A DNA stretch of 64,000 nucleotides from Pelargonium x hortorum. Its lineage: Eukaryota > Streptophyta > Magnoliopsida > Geraniales > Geraniaceae. A program made the position numbers and the translations under genes. The stretch spans positions 248,001 through 312,000 of the forward strand of contig JAYMTJ010000001.1 of the NCBI GenBank assembly GCA_036897525.1. The letters run 5' to 3'. Below the pieces are notes generated by a model that made no database searches, had not been told where the DNA came from, and saw only the letters and a list, made by a program, of their open reading frames with translations. Shown here one piece after another: positions 46,901-60,044 of this stretch. Within the stretch, counting starts at the first letter, position 1, and the number at the start of each line of letters is the position of its first letter.

Positions 46901-49303
46901 ACCTAAAGAGGGTACTTAGTATATAATTGTAACCTAAAGGACATATAAAACGTGAAGTAAGAAACCCGCTCTACTCGAGCGAACTTATAGATATATGTTT
47001 GTATTAAGAAACCAAAAGGTAAACTAATGAGTATCTTCAAGGTTTGACCCGACCCAGAAACTCTGCATGTTTTTAATAAAGTGTTATGCAGTAGGTTCGA
47101 AGGCAACTACTTCAATTATCCACAAAGGCGGCACCATACCCGGCAGTTTTTTTCTAATGCCTTGTACCCTTTTAGTGTCCCTTATAGTCTTGAATTTTTG
47201 AAAAGTGAATGTTTATAGTCCAGTTGGTTCCAAAGTTCTTATTAGTGCCTTGCTTTTTGGATCAGAAAAGAGAAGTAGTAAAACTCAACGAACGCTTTTA
47301 GGCTTTATTTTGAAGGATAACGGGTACGCTCTTATTGTGTTAAATTCCAGCTTTTCTTAAATCAATTTATTCACGTCATAACTACAGCTATCTATTTATC
47401 CCATCTCAGATACCCGTACACAGCCAAATCTCTAGACTTAATCTACTAAGCGTATCTCTTCTCTTCTATTAGTATGGGTCACAGAATCTTATCTTTTTCC
47501 TTATAATAGTAAAGGGGTTTCCGTAAGAAGACCTTGATTGAGGTATTTGAATATCCTGGTTAATTCAAAGTTGCTGCGCAGTCAGATGTCAGAAATTACA
47601 ACTTACAAGACTCTACTTAGGACGTCTTCCGTAGTAAACCCTTACTTTACTTAGTACAAACCCGCAGAACTTCTTAGAATCCCTAAGGAATAGCTATGGG
47701 CTTATTCTTTAAAAAAGTCCTTGGTTTTTTATATACTAAGAAAGATCACTTTTTAACAAAACTTAATAAGGGACACGTGTAATTAGTTGCATTCCTACTC
47801 TATCTTTGCTTTGACTTATTACTCTTATAAGTCTTCTTATATCATATTTGAAATGTTAGACTTCAACATTCCAGATTCTTGACAAATATCTAATAGATTT
47901 TTCTAGAAGTTAATCGCTTTTTTAGCTTTACTAGGGGAAGACCCTACTATAAACTTCTGTCCTATCGACACCGGGAGGTGCTATACCCTAGATAGAAAAG
48001 AACTCACCTTTGTAAAAAAACCCTTTTGTCTATATCAGATGTAAGTAACACTGCACAAGAACTCAAGAACTATCGCTTAAATTATAGATAAAGATAACTA
48101 GACCTACGAATCGAACTAAGTCTCTATAAATAGTGCTATTGGGCCTTGAGATAGTTGATATAGAGGTTGATTATTAACATTGGATACTTTGTAATCCCTT
48201 CCTTTAGTTATAGAAAACTAACGGGTTTGTGTTCATTTCTTTACCTCTACTCATTAATAGGGATTCCATCTTCTTAGATTGATTATTACAACCCGAACGG
48301 TTAGACCAAAACTGGTTAGAACAAAACCCTATCAGGACCCTCGGCTTTCCTTGGCAAAAAACTACCTAGCTCCTATGCTATAGGGCATAAATTAATAGGA
48401 AGTAGGATACTATTACATACAAAACAAAATCTAAACAAAAAAATGAGGTTAATCCTGTATCGGAAAACTTATTCTTATGCTACAAAAGACTCTGTAATTA
48501 AATATAACTTTTGGTCAAAGTAAAACCCGTAAAAGCATAACTTTTAGATAAGCCTGACTCAAAGAAAGAGCCTTAGCTGTGCGCTATAACGTTCTTCAAC
48601 AAACCCCTATGTATTACCTTTCCACTTTCAATATTCACAAGATATATAGCTTCGATGCTACTAAGATACACACCTAAACTAAAAACCCTGGTAGATAAGA
48701 ATAAGTCAAAAGAAAGTCAGTGACTTAATATTACAAATCTATTACCATAAATATCTAAGCCCTGATAATTCAAAACTAGACTGTAACTTAACGCTCGATA
48801 TAGCTACGCCCCTTCAAGGAAATTCCCTTTCTTATTTGAAAAAGCTCCTTGATTTAGGCCCCAAAATCTAAGGAGTTCATATAGAACGGTTCGAAGCTCC
48901 CCTTAATGAATGGCATATACGATACCCTTTTGAAACTTTCTATAATTAGGATCTCTAAAAGAAGCCCTTGTATTGATCCTTTTCTCGAGGCATGCCCGTA
49001 CAAGTAAATAAGAATTTAGTCATTTTAGTATAATAGATAGAATACTTACCATAGATTGTGCCTAGTTTTACCCGCCTACATCTCATTATACAGTCAAGAT
49101 AGAGTCCCTCAAATGTACGGAACACCTCTTTTTTATTTTAGCAAAAGTCACAGTTGCTTAGACAAAAAAAGAGAAAATTGGCTATATATAACTAAATCTA
49201 TCTCTACACATCTTTTTCTTCCTATACCCCGGGTTAATACAATTAAATATAAAAAATTCTTAGGGATATTTGGGATATTTCAAAATAGGGGCTTACTTCA
49301 GTA
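40904..49303. other. intergenic, no gene seen
   Basis: About 8.4 kb of AT-rich matrix, the longest stretch without even a remnant I can name. Homopolymers and near-palindromes of the GGAxTCC type are common. Frames of up to 78 codons (40697-40933, which overlaps the trnK-like sequence on the other strand) have no known product. A T-arm-like cttgggttcaaatcg near 45996 stands alone. Confidence 0.6.
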
Positions 49304-49381
49304 ACTATATAGGACTTGAACCCGCGGCACTTATTTTGGAAGTCTAGCGTTCTAACTTTGGTTAGTCATATCTAGGAGTGC
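49304..49381 (-). pseudogene. trnW-like, decayed
   Basis: On the minus strand it begins gcactcctag, close to the chloroplast-type trnW start (gcgctcttag), and continues with gttagaacgc, cttccaaaa and cgcgggttcaagtccta in trnW order. The D-arm region is about seven bases longer than in trnW, the anticodon stem does not pair, and the 3' end (tatagtta) does not match the acceptor. Likely an old trnW copy. The assignment is tentative. Confidence 0.35.
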
Positions 49382-49614
49382 TTAGGCATATATAAGGTTT
49401 AAGGGACTTGGCCTCTCATACGCTCCGATCTTATAGATATATTTAGGAAGTATCGCTAATATTCAGTGTCTCCATTTTAATTAAAAGAATCCCCATCATA
49501 AGAAGAAAGACTAATTAAGGCAGGTCGAATAAGACAGGTACAGCTCTTAGAAAAAAGGAAAGGCAAGATTTCTCTTGGACAGGTAAGGTAGCAGCTAACA
49601 AGATACATAATATA

Positions 49615-49637
49615 GTTATAAGTTATAAGTTATAAGT
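49615..49637. repeat. (GTTATAA)3 tandem repeat
   Basis: Three perfect 7-bp units plus two bases. Confidence 0.9.
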
Positions 49638-50494
49638 AAAGCTTGTTTTTCTTTAATAGCCCGTTTACATAGTCAGTCACAAGGAAATAGAAAAGGGGAA
49701 GAGCCTGTCAAAGATCCTCCTTAGAATAAATAGTAAGAAACTAGCTAATCAGACATAATAAAGAGTAATTCTGGGTTTCATGACTTGTAATTCTTTACAG
49801 CCATTCATTCTTCAAGTCAAGTAAATATTAGATTTGAGTTTCCCATTTGTGAGTTAAAAGTACTTTATCAGTAATTACCTTCAAGCAACACAGAGTCTTT
49901 TTACACTAATTCCAATTGAATAATCAAGAATAGCTTTTATTTGCTAGTTCAGATACAAGAAAGCTGTTCTTTAAGGTGTTAGTTAGGGAATTTTCAGAGA
50001 AGAGAGTCTTATAAGCGGAATTCCCCCCGAGTTTTCTAAGCGTAAAAATTTGTATTTTATAAATCCAGATATTAAGCCTTTGTTTTTGCTTTATTTATTC
50101 CAGAGAGTTAATGTACTTACTTCCTTGGTACATATACCAGGAACTCCCGAAAAGATTTATATAGAAGGGTCTGACTAAATTTATCTTACTATATGAGATG
50201 AGGATTTTCCTTATTTTATACCTATACCGAATAGAAGTAAGTGCACAAAGGTATAATCCTGAGGGCTTTATGTTTCTATTTCATAGATAGAGAATTTTTT
50301 AAGAAGAAGCAAGTTATGAAGTTGATGTTGTTCTAGTGTAAGTATGTGCTCTCACATATACTAATGGGATTAACCTCCTATAAAAAGTATACTCGGTAAG
50401 AAAGATTTTATCATTAGACTCATAAGGCATATTCCTCATTAGCGATAAACAAGCCAAGAGGGTGTTTACCTTTAAACAATTGTAATCCATAACT

Positions 50495-50508
50495 ATTATT
50501 ATTATTAT
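50495..50508. repeat. (ATT)4-5 microsatellite
   Basis: Fourteen bases of perfect ATT repeat. Confidence 0.9.
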
Positions 50509-53500
50509 AGAGTATACTTTCTAAAGGGAATACTCCGATCTAACAAGTAAATAAGCTGTATATGACAGGCTAGAAGCTGCTCCGTAAGACCCCCTCCGGA
50601 ACAAGGCTCTATCATCTATAAGGGGAAGTGCTTTCATGTTCTATTTAGTATCCGGATAGATGAGAAAATATAAAGCTAATATATTCTAAAGCAAAGTCTA
50701 AATAGGGGGTTTCTCTTAAGGGGTCAAAAGTAGGAAATTAAATGAAGTATTTTGTATACTAAATAGCCATAACATAGGAGATCCAATGGAGAGCTGGGTA
50801 TGTATATTGGGGAAGATGGGAAATGAGTTCGCTGTGGGGTGCTTTACAATCTTTTACAATAAAGGACATGTTCCAATAGTTTTAGCAGAGTAATCCTTAA
50901 TCTTCTAGAATTCTAGTAGTGGGCAGTTCGTTTGAAAAGAAATAAAGACAAGTGTATAAAGAAAGCAAGTTTTCAAGAGTCAAACTTCTAAGAAAAGTGA
51001 TACAGAGTCTAGTTACAAAGACTTAGAAAGTTATAGAAGTAGGTGTGTATAAGAAACGAGGTATGCTACAGAAAAAAGTCCGTGCAAGAAACCTAAAAGC
51101 TTTTAAACCCTAAGCGTTTCTACTAAAAAGCTACAAAATCCTGTTGAAATACTTACCTATACATGCTTAAAACATCCATACAATGAGTTCTTTGTAATAT
51201 AAGTTGAGCCCGAAAAAGAATATTATTCCTCCCAGTATCTTATTAGCTCTTACTTTAATTATGATTAAAAAAATCCTAAATTTGATTTGCTAATTATCAT
51301 CGATCCCGTATTTAGTATTTAGTCTGGCTCCGGATATTAAATAGATTCTAGCTATTCAATCTATCAAGATCTTAGCTCTTGATTTATGACCAAAACTCAT
51401 AAGTTAAGAATAAGCTTTCATAAAGTTGTTAAAAATTGAATGAAATTCTACACTTTTTTTTAAGCTAAGCACCACAACCTATGACTATGAGAAACTCTAT
51501 ATATATAAGATAATCCATACTTTGCGGTATTATGACTTGTTAAATTGTATTTATCAACAAAAGAGGGGACTAGAACTTATAAGAACCCATAAAGGAATTC
51601 AGATAGCAAACTCCTTAGCTTGGCCTCTCGCGCTCAATACAAAAGCTTAGCTAGGTAGTACTGGGGTTTTTTCCTAGGATTCACTTTATCAAATTGCTTT
51701 ATGATTCTTTATCTAGTAGACAACATAACTCATGAATAACTTCTAGTGAATTAGGATTGTCTATTTGTTAAGGATAATAACACCGGGAGTCAATACCCTA
51801 TTTGAACACGGGGACACTTCCTAAATATATTGAAAGCTGCTCTCGGATATATATACCACGTATAGGCGACTCGATACGTTTGACAATTACAGCATCTCTC
51901 CTAGCAGAACTAAAAAGAATCTTTAATAAACCTGAATTTTTTAGGGTAACAAAGCGTTAATACAAGCTCTTAGGGCAGCGGGTCTCTTCTATGAACGTGA
52001 AATATAGCGTTTTTAGTAGTAAGATCCGTGAATCTCGATATAAGCAAGATTTTATACAAAGGTAGGCCTTTAGATGTTTTTGCTTAGAAAGAGTTAACTA
52101 AACATAGGAACATAAGGTACTCCCGAGTCAAAGTAGGGTATCCATAAGTAAGAAATTCATACCTCTAACCTTCAAAAGCTGCAGTTATGCTTATAATCCG
52201 GGAACTTCCATATCGGGCCCAAATGAATTCTTTTCTGGAATATGAAACATTAAGTACAGTATTTTATTTGTACCTTCTCTGGAAAAACCAAAGTAAGCCC
52301 ATCTGAATACTTACACTATCCACCAGAGTTGTCCAATTAGGACTCTTAAAATCTAGTCTAAGAGTTACCTAACTGTTGTCCCAGGTGAGGACTTAAGCAT
52401 GTTATAAAAGACTCCACGCTATAAGTGGTCAGAATATTAAAGAGTATAAAAAGCCCCGGATTTCCTTGTGAAAGTCTTACATTTCTTGAATTAAGAGGTT
52501 ATTCCTTGGTCTTTAAAACTCGGGTTTTCATTGACAAGAGGAATCCGTATAGTTTGATTCATTAACTTAGCCTCAATAAAGGTACCGGTCTGTTTTATTT
52601 TGAAGTTAGTTTATACAAAATAGAGCTTTTACAAACTTTTGCAGTTAATCTTATGTAGTTATTAAAAAAAAAGGTATTAAACAAAGAATTTATTTAAGGA
52701 ATACGCACTAATTATGTATTAGACCCTCGAAAACAGGAGCCCGGCTTTATAGAGCTATCTGAACAACCCACCTTTATATTAGAAAATCTTTTTGGTATAG
52801 GTAGCCATAAAAGACCTCTTACTATACTAGAAAAGGCAGAAACTCTCTTATATAATACGTCTTCTACATCTCTCGCTTCCTGCAAAGAGTAAGGGCGATT
52901 AATATTACGTAGTTAGAAGTTTTTTTTTGATATCCTGTGTTATATACTTCAAAAAAACAGCATCTAATCGGTTCCAGATAACAAAGCGCCTATTCTACGA
53001 ATAACTTAGAAAGGGGTGTAATATGCAAGGGTAAATAAGAGAGAGTCAGAATCTAAAGCCGTAGTCAAAGACAAACCCCAAGTGTAACTAAAGATGCATC
53101 ACACACTCTCGTAGATATACTTTTAAAGGAATCCTTGCTGTATGGCCGTTTAAGTGCCTTAAAACCGGTTCTAATGTTCCCAGATGGTCAGACCCTTATG
53201 TGTTGAAATGGGCTTTGGGGACTGAGCAAGCTTCTAGATAAACCCTGTCTTCACTTTAGTTGTCTATTCCGAGAATATACTGGAAATGTATTGTAGATCT
53301 GTCCGCCTTTTCACTAAGGTTTATTCTTTTAAGGATATTATAAGCAGCGGATCGGGGTTTATGCTAAGCCGATTTGAGTTTTATCGCGTTGAGTGTCTTG
53401 AAGTGAAGGGGACCCCGAACCTGTAGTTATCCTTTTTGGTCCTCATAATGAAGTACTAACCTCTATGGGGCTATCGTATCGGTTTACATATTCTTGTACG

Positions 53501-54503
53501 GTCTATATATTTAAACCCCAACTATTTATTTCAGGGATTTCCTTTTATTTGGATTTAGACGATTTACCGGATTCTTAAAGCCAGGAGTCTCCTTGCTAGG
53601 ATTTCCGGCAGTTAAGTAATAAGTAAAGCAAGTTCTACTCTACAATCTTTGTTTTCAAGATCATAAGGAAGAGGAGTCTAAGTTATATGCTTTTGTTTAT
53701 AAGGATTTCCTTTTGTTAGTTAAAGCATACTTCCTTTCTTGGTAGTACTATGCTCAAGTACCCGGAGTCGATAAAACAAAACTTTTCTATTTGAAAGGTG
53801 CCTAAATGCTAAATTACTGTGAACCTTGTGCTTTAATTAAATTATGTTAAGCTTTGGCTAAGTTACATAGAAGGGTCCTAAATGTAGAACAACAAGGGCA
53901 TAAATCATAAGCTATTTACCGCGCAAATTACAGAATGGGGACTAGGTACTTTATTATTTATTAAAAAGGAATTGCTTAACCATGTTCCAGCGCACTAATC
54001 CTAACTGCTTCTTATGTACTTAAGCAAAAAACTCATTAAAAATTACCAAATTCTTATTTTAAAAGTCCAAGCCCCCCTCCTTCAAACAACATGGATTTTC
54101 GTCTATCTAATAAGCCTTATTCAGCCCTTTAGGAAGAGCATATCTATGAAAGGTAGTATTTCCTAAAAATGTATTCTAGTTATCCAAGAAAAGAATCAAC
54201 TTAATTACTTCATACGACTAAGAGTTGAAGTAATCTATAGGTTGACCTGAACACTTGTCTTCTACCAATCCAGCTTTTCAAAGAGTGCTCCACTTAAAAG
54301 CAGAAATTCATGAAAGTATCCTGGCTCATTCATTTTCTATCTAGTATTCTAAATTAAACATGCTTTCTTATTGAGGAAATATTCGTTACAAGACCCGGGT
54401 TTATACGCTAAATGGGATACTGAGAGCTTGTTAAAGCAACAAGTATTCACTTAGATAATGAAGAAATGAGTCTTAGATCAAAATTGGATGCATGCTAGAC
54501 AAG

Positions 54504-54519
54504 AGGGCTTCGCGCCTTA
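54504..54519 (+). repeat. AGGGCTTCGCGCCT hairpin word, copy 2
   Basis: Identical to copy 1 (17933-17948) over 16 bases, AGGGCTTCGCGCCTTA. Confidence 0.85.
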
Positions 54520-56712
54520 AACTATCTAACTAAGAATACAGTAACTATAGTACTAATAGGTATTAATAACTCCTAGCTACAAGAATCCAAGTAGTTTTGT
54601 GAAATGACGCTAAAAAGCTCAATCTGTCCTTGACTCTCCTTGCGAAGTGGTTGAGGATTCCTCTTTTGTTGCAGAGTTCTACTATTGCCCTAGAAGACTA
54701 ATTCCTTGGCTTGGTAAGAGCCAGAGTCCAGCCAGTGTGAGAGGGGCTTTAGGAGACTAGAGTAAACAGGTAGTAGGAGCTCCCGCGATCCACTATAAAA
54801 GTACAATTAATGAGGAATTTATATAGATGAGAACGATATAAGATCTAGAATACAAAAACGCGAATACGTTGAGGTGGTATAAGGACAACTTCCAAGAAAA
54901 AGCAGAGTATTTGGACAGGAAATTTTGTCATTTTATTCTGAAGAAAATAGAAAAAAGAAGTAAAGTTAAGATGATAAATAGCCTTTTAGCCTTTTTGCAA
55001 TCGTGAGTTTGGGAGTATAGCTGGAAATTATCTAAAATCATTTCAATTTACTAAGCAAAACCACGATTATCAGTAAATGCGGTAGTCTATAAGGAAGGGC
55101 TTCCAAAGCATGCGGTAGGCAAATCTGCAAAAGACCTCAACTCGATACTTGCAATTCTTTTACGAAAAATCTATTGGTTAGTGCTTTTTCGCTTCTTATA
55201 CTGGTATTTGGAATAATAGGAATGGGACTTTTTTATTAGGTATCTGCAGAAGCATCCATCCTGAACAAGGGTTTTCATAACCGGGTTTTCTCTTTATCCT
55301 TTATCTTTATAGCTTTAAAGTTACAGCTTTCAATTCTCTAGTAACCCCTTTTTGGCAGTAAGAGATCACTTTAATTTGGATTTATTCCTGTGTTAGATAT
55401 ATTTTCTGTCCCAATGAATTCCGGAGTCTTCTTAAGTAAGTATACAACCCCACTTTTTTATGGTTTCTCTTTTATAAAAATTTTGCAGCTAGGAACTCCA
55501 ATGTTTCCATAATGAGTCCTCCCCTGTATTTAAATAGATTTTAGAAAGCTTTCAAGAATAAAGATTTGGGGGTAATTCTAAAAAAACTTAGGGACAAGTA
55601 AAGCTCTTCAGCACCTTTAGAGTTTTTTCTTCGAAAATAAGAATTTTTGGACCTTCTCTTTGCAAGTAATACTTTGGTTAGCAGAGGAATCCCCATTAAG
55701 CCCTTACCCTTCTCGTAAACAGGATTAAGTCTTTGGTGACGAAATTAATGAGCTATAGATCTACACTTTTATACTATACAGCTTGCACTAAAAATTTACC
55801 AAAGAAATTTATACAAGAGCCTGGAGACCTGGCTCCTTTATTTACCCTACTCTTAGTACCCGTGGTTTGAAGTAAACTTGTTTCAATATCAAATTTCAGT
55901 TAATAGTAAATAATATGGATTAAACTAAATCCTTTGTAATGTATTTCTGTAATATCTTACAGATAGGGGCTATATATATCAAGTCTACCCCCGTGTCGCT
56001 TATCTTACTTATTATAACTACTTCATTACATTAATATATAGTACAAATAAAAGCTTTTAGAATTTAGAGTAGCTTACTTGGGCACGCCTGTTTGAGGAGA
56101 TCCCAACCTCCCTTATCGAGTTATATATAGACAAAAACCTACCAAGCTGAAAATTTTCATTTTATAAAGAGTGAAGAGCTAATTAAACTGTATATAGAAC
56201 CTTTCCCTAGGAAGGACTTTATATGGGTATTCTACTTTTAAAGTTTTACCACGGCTTTTACTATCTTCTCGAATTCCTTTTGTAGTTTTTGAGAGAAGAC
56301 CTAGACCTCTTTTCATAAAAATGAGGGGGTCTTTTAGATTGTTTCCTCAGTTGACTCAAAATTCTATTCCTTAAATAAGTATAGAGTTCCCGTTTAGTAG
56401 TTTATGAGAAGGTGAAATTCCGAGCTTCTTAGTCCTACTAAGCCTATAAGGTAAACTTCAACATTTCCTAACTCGTCAACTTACCTCTTGTACTTGAAAA
56501 TCCAACTTGTTCTAACCTGTGAATTGTGACCGATTAAGTATTCTTTAGAACCCAAACCAACTACAGAATCCTCTCTGAACATGAGGAATTATTCTTATTC
56601 TTAAATCTTTCTTGTTTAGTCCTGTATTTGCTGCTGCTTATTTATTAACCTGATAGGTATACTTTTTCTAGTAGCCAGCCATTCCCCTATCCTATCCCTA
56701 ATGATACTAGTA

Positions 56713-56722
56713 AGGAATTCCT
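56713..56722. repeat. palindrome AGGAATTCCT
   Basis: One of at least five exact copies of this perfect 10-base palindrome in the window (others at 2357, 6317, 10579 and 12044). Confidence 0.8.
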
Positions 56723-57003
56723 GAGCGAAGGTTTCGGGGAGTTGCTTTCATGTGTCCAGTTCTATTTTAGTATCCAGAGAAGGAAATTCTTTTTGTAGCG
56801 CTTTACTTTAATAGGGGAATTTACTATTCAGGTTTTCTAAAGGAAAAGTGGGATTCTTATCAAACATAGTATTGACTGACTCTAGGGTATCCCATAAGGG
56901 CAGCCTTCCTCAAGGTATAGAATACTTTTGGCAAGGAGGGTTCTCTTTCTTTTCTAAATGGGATTCTGGTTTCAAATAAAAGCCTTCCTTACAATTCAGT
57001 TTC

Positions 57004-57036
57004 TTTTAGCTTTTAGCTTTTAGCTTTTAGCTTTTA
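57004..57036. repeat. (TTTTAGC)4.7 tandem repeat
   Basis: Four perfect 7-bp units and a partial fifth. It is the longest short-unit repeat after the one at 1.1 kb. Confidence 0.95.
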
Positions 57037-57288
57037 CTTTACAGGTACAAGATACACCTTTACTAGAGAGTTCTAAAGTAAGACTTAGCCTGAGGGAAAT
57101 CCTTTACAGCAAGTGTAGCTCTATTCCAAAGCAAGCTCTTTGACTCACAGTGGATAACATAAACGTATTTCTAGTTTAGCTCTAGGCTGTTACTCAACTT
57201 ATGCGTATTCTTGTATTCTAATTCTAGCAAAGGAGTTAGTTACTGAATTCGATAGCAGGGAAGTAAAGGTGTTAATACTCTTGTCATG

Positions 57289-57302
57289 AGGGCTTCGCGC
57301 CT
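57289..57302 (+). repeat. AGGGCTTCGCGCCT hairpin word, copy 3
   Basis: Identical over the 14-base core; flanks differ from the other copies. Confidence 0.85.
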
Positions 57303-59300
57303 GTGTAGCTTTTAGAGTTATAGTCTAAGCAAGCAGACCTTTAGGATAGGAAGTAACAGTAACTATTTAAGTAGTCAATGTTTGCAAGGTACGAAGTTCT
57401 TAGACTTAGAGTGCTATCCTCCTACTCCTAGCAAAGCTGTTTATTTAAGATAATGAATTTCAGGGGAATTTGTATAACATAAATCGGATTCTCTTAAGAT
57501 AGTTTCTTAGCAGTAATACCTTGTAAGCAGGCAATTCTTGTTCATATGAGTGTGTTGCTAGAGCTTGATTCCGTAATAGGAGCTGATAAAGTAAAGGTGT
57601 TTAAGATAGAGACCAGATTTGTTTTAGGGAATTCACAAGATTCCTTAATAAAATAAAAGGTTCCTGTTTAGTTAGTTGTTTAACAAGAAATTCAGAGTCT
57701 TAAAGGGTTAATGGAAGCTGTGAATTGAAAGCGGGCTAACATTTGTCGGTGTTGCTAAATCAAGACTCAAACCTGCATTAGTTAGACCCTTGGGCCATAG
57801 CAAGCAGGAACCATATTGGCATACCTACACTCATGTCTATTCCCAACAGTCTCATAGCTCCTAGGCTGAACTTCCTTGCCCTTAACCTAGATCGGAATCC
57901 TCCCGAGAGGCTTCCTCTTAGAGTGATTACATACCTAGAAATAGAAAGAGTCTGTTATTAGACTGAAATGACTGGGATTGCTATGGACCTACTTTCACTC
58001 TGAGTTGTACTCTTATTCATAGCAGCTTAGACCAGTTAACCATCTTCCATGTACTAGCTTTGGCATGCTAGAGACGGCCTGCTATTGACCACCCACAGGC
58101 TGACTTTACCACCTTCACCTATACCTACAGCTCAGGCATACTCATCCTAGTTGGCATACTGACTGGGATTCCTTTGAGGGATTGCTGTTGAAAGTGCAAG
58201 GACCGGGCTTAGTTACCTTCAGTTGAGTTCTTATATACCTAATGACAAAGACAAAAGCCCAGAACTAAGACAATTATGAGGACTTAATAGAGTTAACTGT
58301 CCAAGGTCAAGGTTCTGATTCACTAGGTTGAAGAACTAAGACAGGAATACAATCTGGGATGACTCTCCTTTACCGACAAGGCTTTTAGCTCCACCGGCAC
58401 AGCACCATCGACTGTATGTACTCACTGACCAGCTCTCAACCTAGAGCTCAGGCATATAGCACAACTTTCCTTGGGCCTTGGCTTAGCAGCTACTGACTAC
58501 CTAGATCGGAGACATATTCCACATCCCTACAGCTCTGGACAACTTCCTTTACCGAGCAATACCGAATTCTGTATACCGAATGTGCTCGGTCGATGGAACT
58601 GGTACGGGTGATGGCACACTCTCTAACAGCCCAATGGAAGTAATGACAGTCGAAAGCAATGTCAACAGTTGATTAACTCTTCAGTCCAACGGTAAGCTAT
58701 AGAACTAACAGCACTAGCTATTGACTGCTCCTACTGCAACAGCTAGAGCTTCTGCAACAGCAACGGGTTATGCTTTGGCAACTGTGACTGGTTAAGCACC
58801 TGATCCGGATACTGCAACAACTGGAACAACAGGGCTTACAAAAGCAAAGTGCAGCAACAACGAAGAAAAGAGAAGTCAATGTTGGGGTTATAGTGTATGT
58901 ACTATCTTGGGCACTACTATAGGCCTTAACCTCCTATACTTCGTACCTTATTTCGAGTTGATCCTATCTCTTGGATGCTCTGTTTAAGGAGTCATCTCTC
59001 TAACCGAAAAGAAGCAACTCTTCGCTGTCAAGTCTGTAACACTTATAACACAATGACAACTTAGAACACTTCCGCCTTCTCGATCAATTGAGGAAGATGA
59101 GTCGAGTGTTCTTGTCTCCTAACAACAAGTTTATTAACAACTATGAGCTTCAGGCTAGGCTGGGTTTCCAGTTTGATATGGTTTAGTGAGACATCTAATC
59201 GCTTATATAAAGAACTCTTTCAATCAGCCTTCACATTTCCAACTCTCTCTAAGCTATTTAGTATATGGTTTTAGAGTGTTTCAATTAGTTATGACATTGC

Positions 59301-59355
59301 CTGTTTTGACGGTAGTAATTCGACAATTCCTCGGTTCGAATCCAATTCTCAGTGT
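59301..59355 (+). pseudogene. tRNA-like fragment (unassigned)
   Basis: It has a T-arm-like tcggttcgaatcc preceded by ggtagtaattcgaca. It aligns with the fragment at 16934-16998 through tagtaattc, aca, tcggttcgaat and aattct. There is no acceptor pairing and no anticodon arm. The two are copies of one older tRNA-derived sequence, each in a GC-richer island. Confidence 0.35.
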
Positions 59356-59668
59356 ATAGAATTCCATTTTCTTATTATCTTGATTATGAATAGTAAGCAG
59401 TAAGCTTTTCGACTCAATAGTGCTTTGCCTGACAAGAGAGCTTGATTAAGTTCATGTTCTATCTTTGTTTCTTGGTTCTTTGAAGGCTCTAGTTAACTAA
59501 TCTGTCGCTAGTGTCTCTCTTCTCTCACAGACATCACGACCGACATTCATACCTAGTCTTGACCCGCGATTGATGTAGAGTGAGTAAGAAAATGGAGTTT
59601 CAAAGCCCAAGCTATCAACATCGACAGTGCTTTCATTACCCTGTCTTATTAGTGTTCGGTTGACTTAT

Positions 59669-59683
59669 AAAGAAGAAGAAGAA
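59669..59683. repeat. (AAG)5 microsatellite
   Basis: Five AAG units in the plus strand. Confidence 0.85.
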
Positions 59684-60029
59684 CTCAAACAAGGAAGACA
59701 TTTATCGGGAGAGTTGTCTCTGTTAGTCCTTGGGTTTATAGTCTTTGGTATGTTCTCCAGGTAGCTATTTCTTGTTATGTAAGTCCTTCCTAGTGCTTTA
59801 CAGTATTCCTATTACAAAATAGAAAATCGGATGCTATGTTTTAGGAGTGCTTTCCAGTCCCTAAAGGTCTTTGTCTTACGGGGACCTTGTTGCCTTATAG
59901 GTATTCATGTACTTACTATAACTTGTACCTCTTTTCTTAGTTAGTAATCGAATTGTAATAGGCTATATCGGATCAGAGTAATAGCTGTACTGTAGTTCTA
60001 TATACCATCTTGACATCCTTTAGTTTGAT

Positions 60030-60044
60030 AGGGCTTCGCGCCTT
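60030..60044 (+). repeat. AGGGCTTCGCGCCT hairpin word, copy 4
   Basis: Identical over 15 bases (AGGGCTTCGCGCCTT) to copies 1 and 2. It lies inside a 73-codon open frame that I do not regard as a gene. Confidence 0.85.

Larger units (their letters stand above)
49382..54199. other. intergenic, no gene seen
   Basis: AT-rich matrix with two short tandem repeats at its left end and a purine-rich piece at about 50980-51060 (tacagagtctagttacaaag and following) that resembles the purine-rich family without its diagnostic word. No gene was recognised. Confidence 0.6.

Noticed and set aside
57755-57815. tRNA-like minus-strand sequence (gcaggtttgagtc)
   Set aside because: The T-stem does not pair and no anticodon arm is present.
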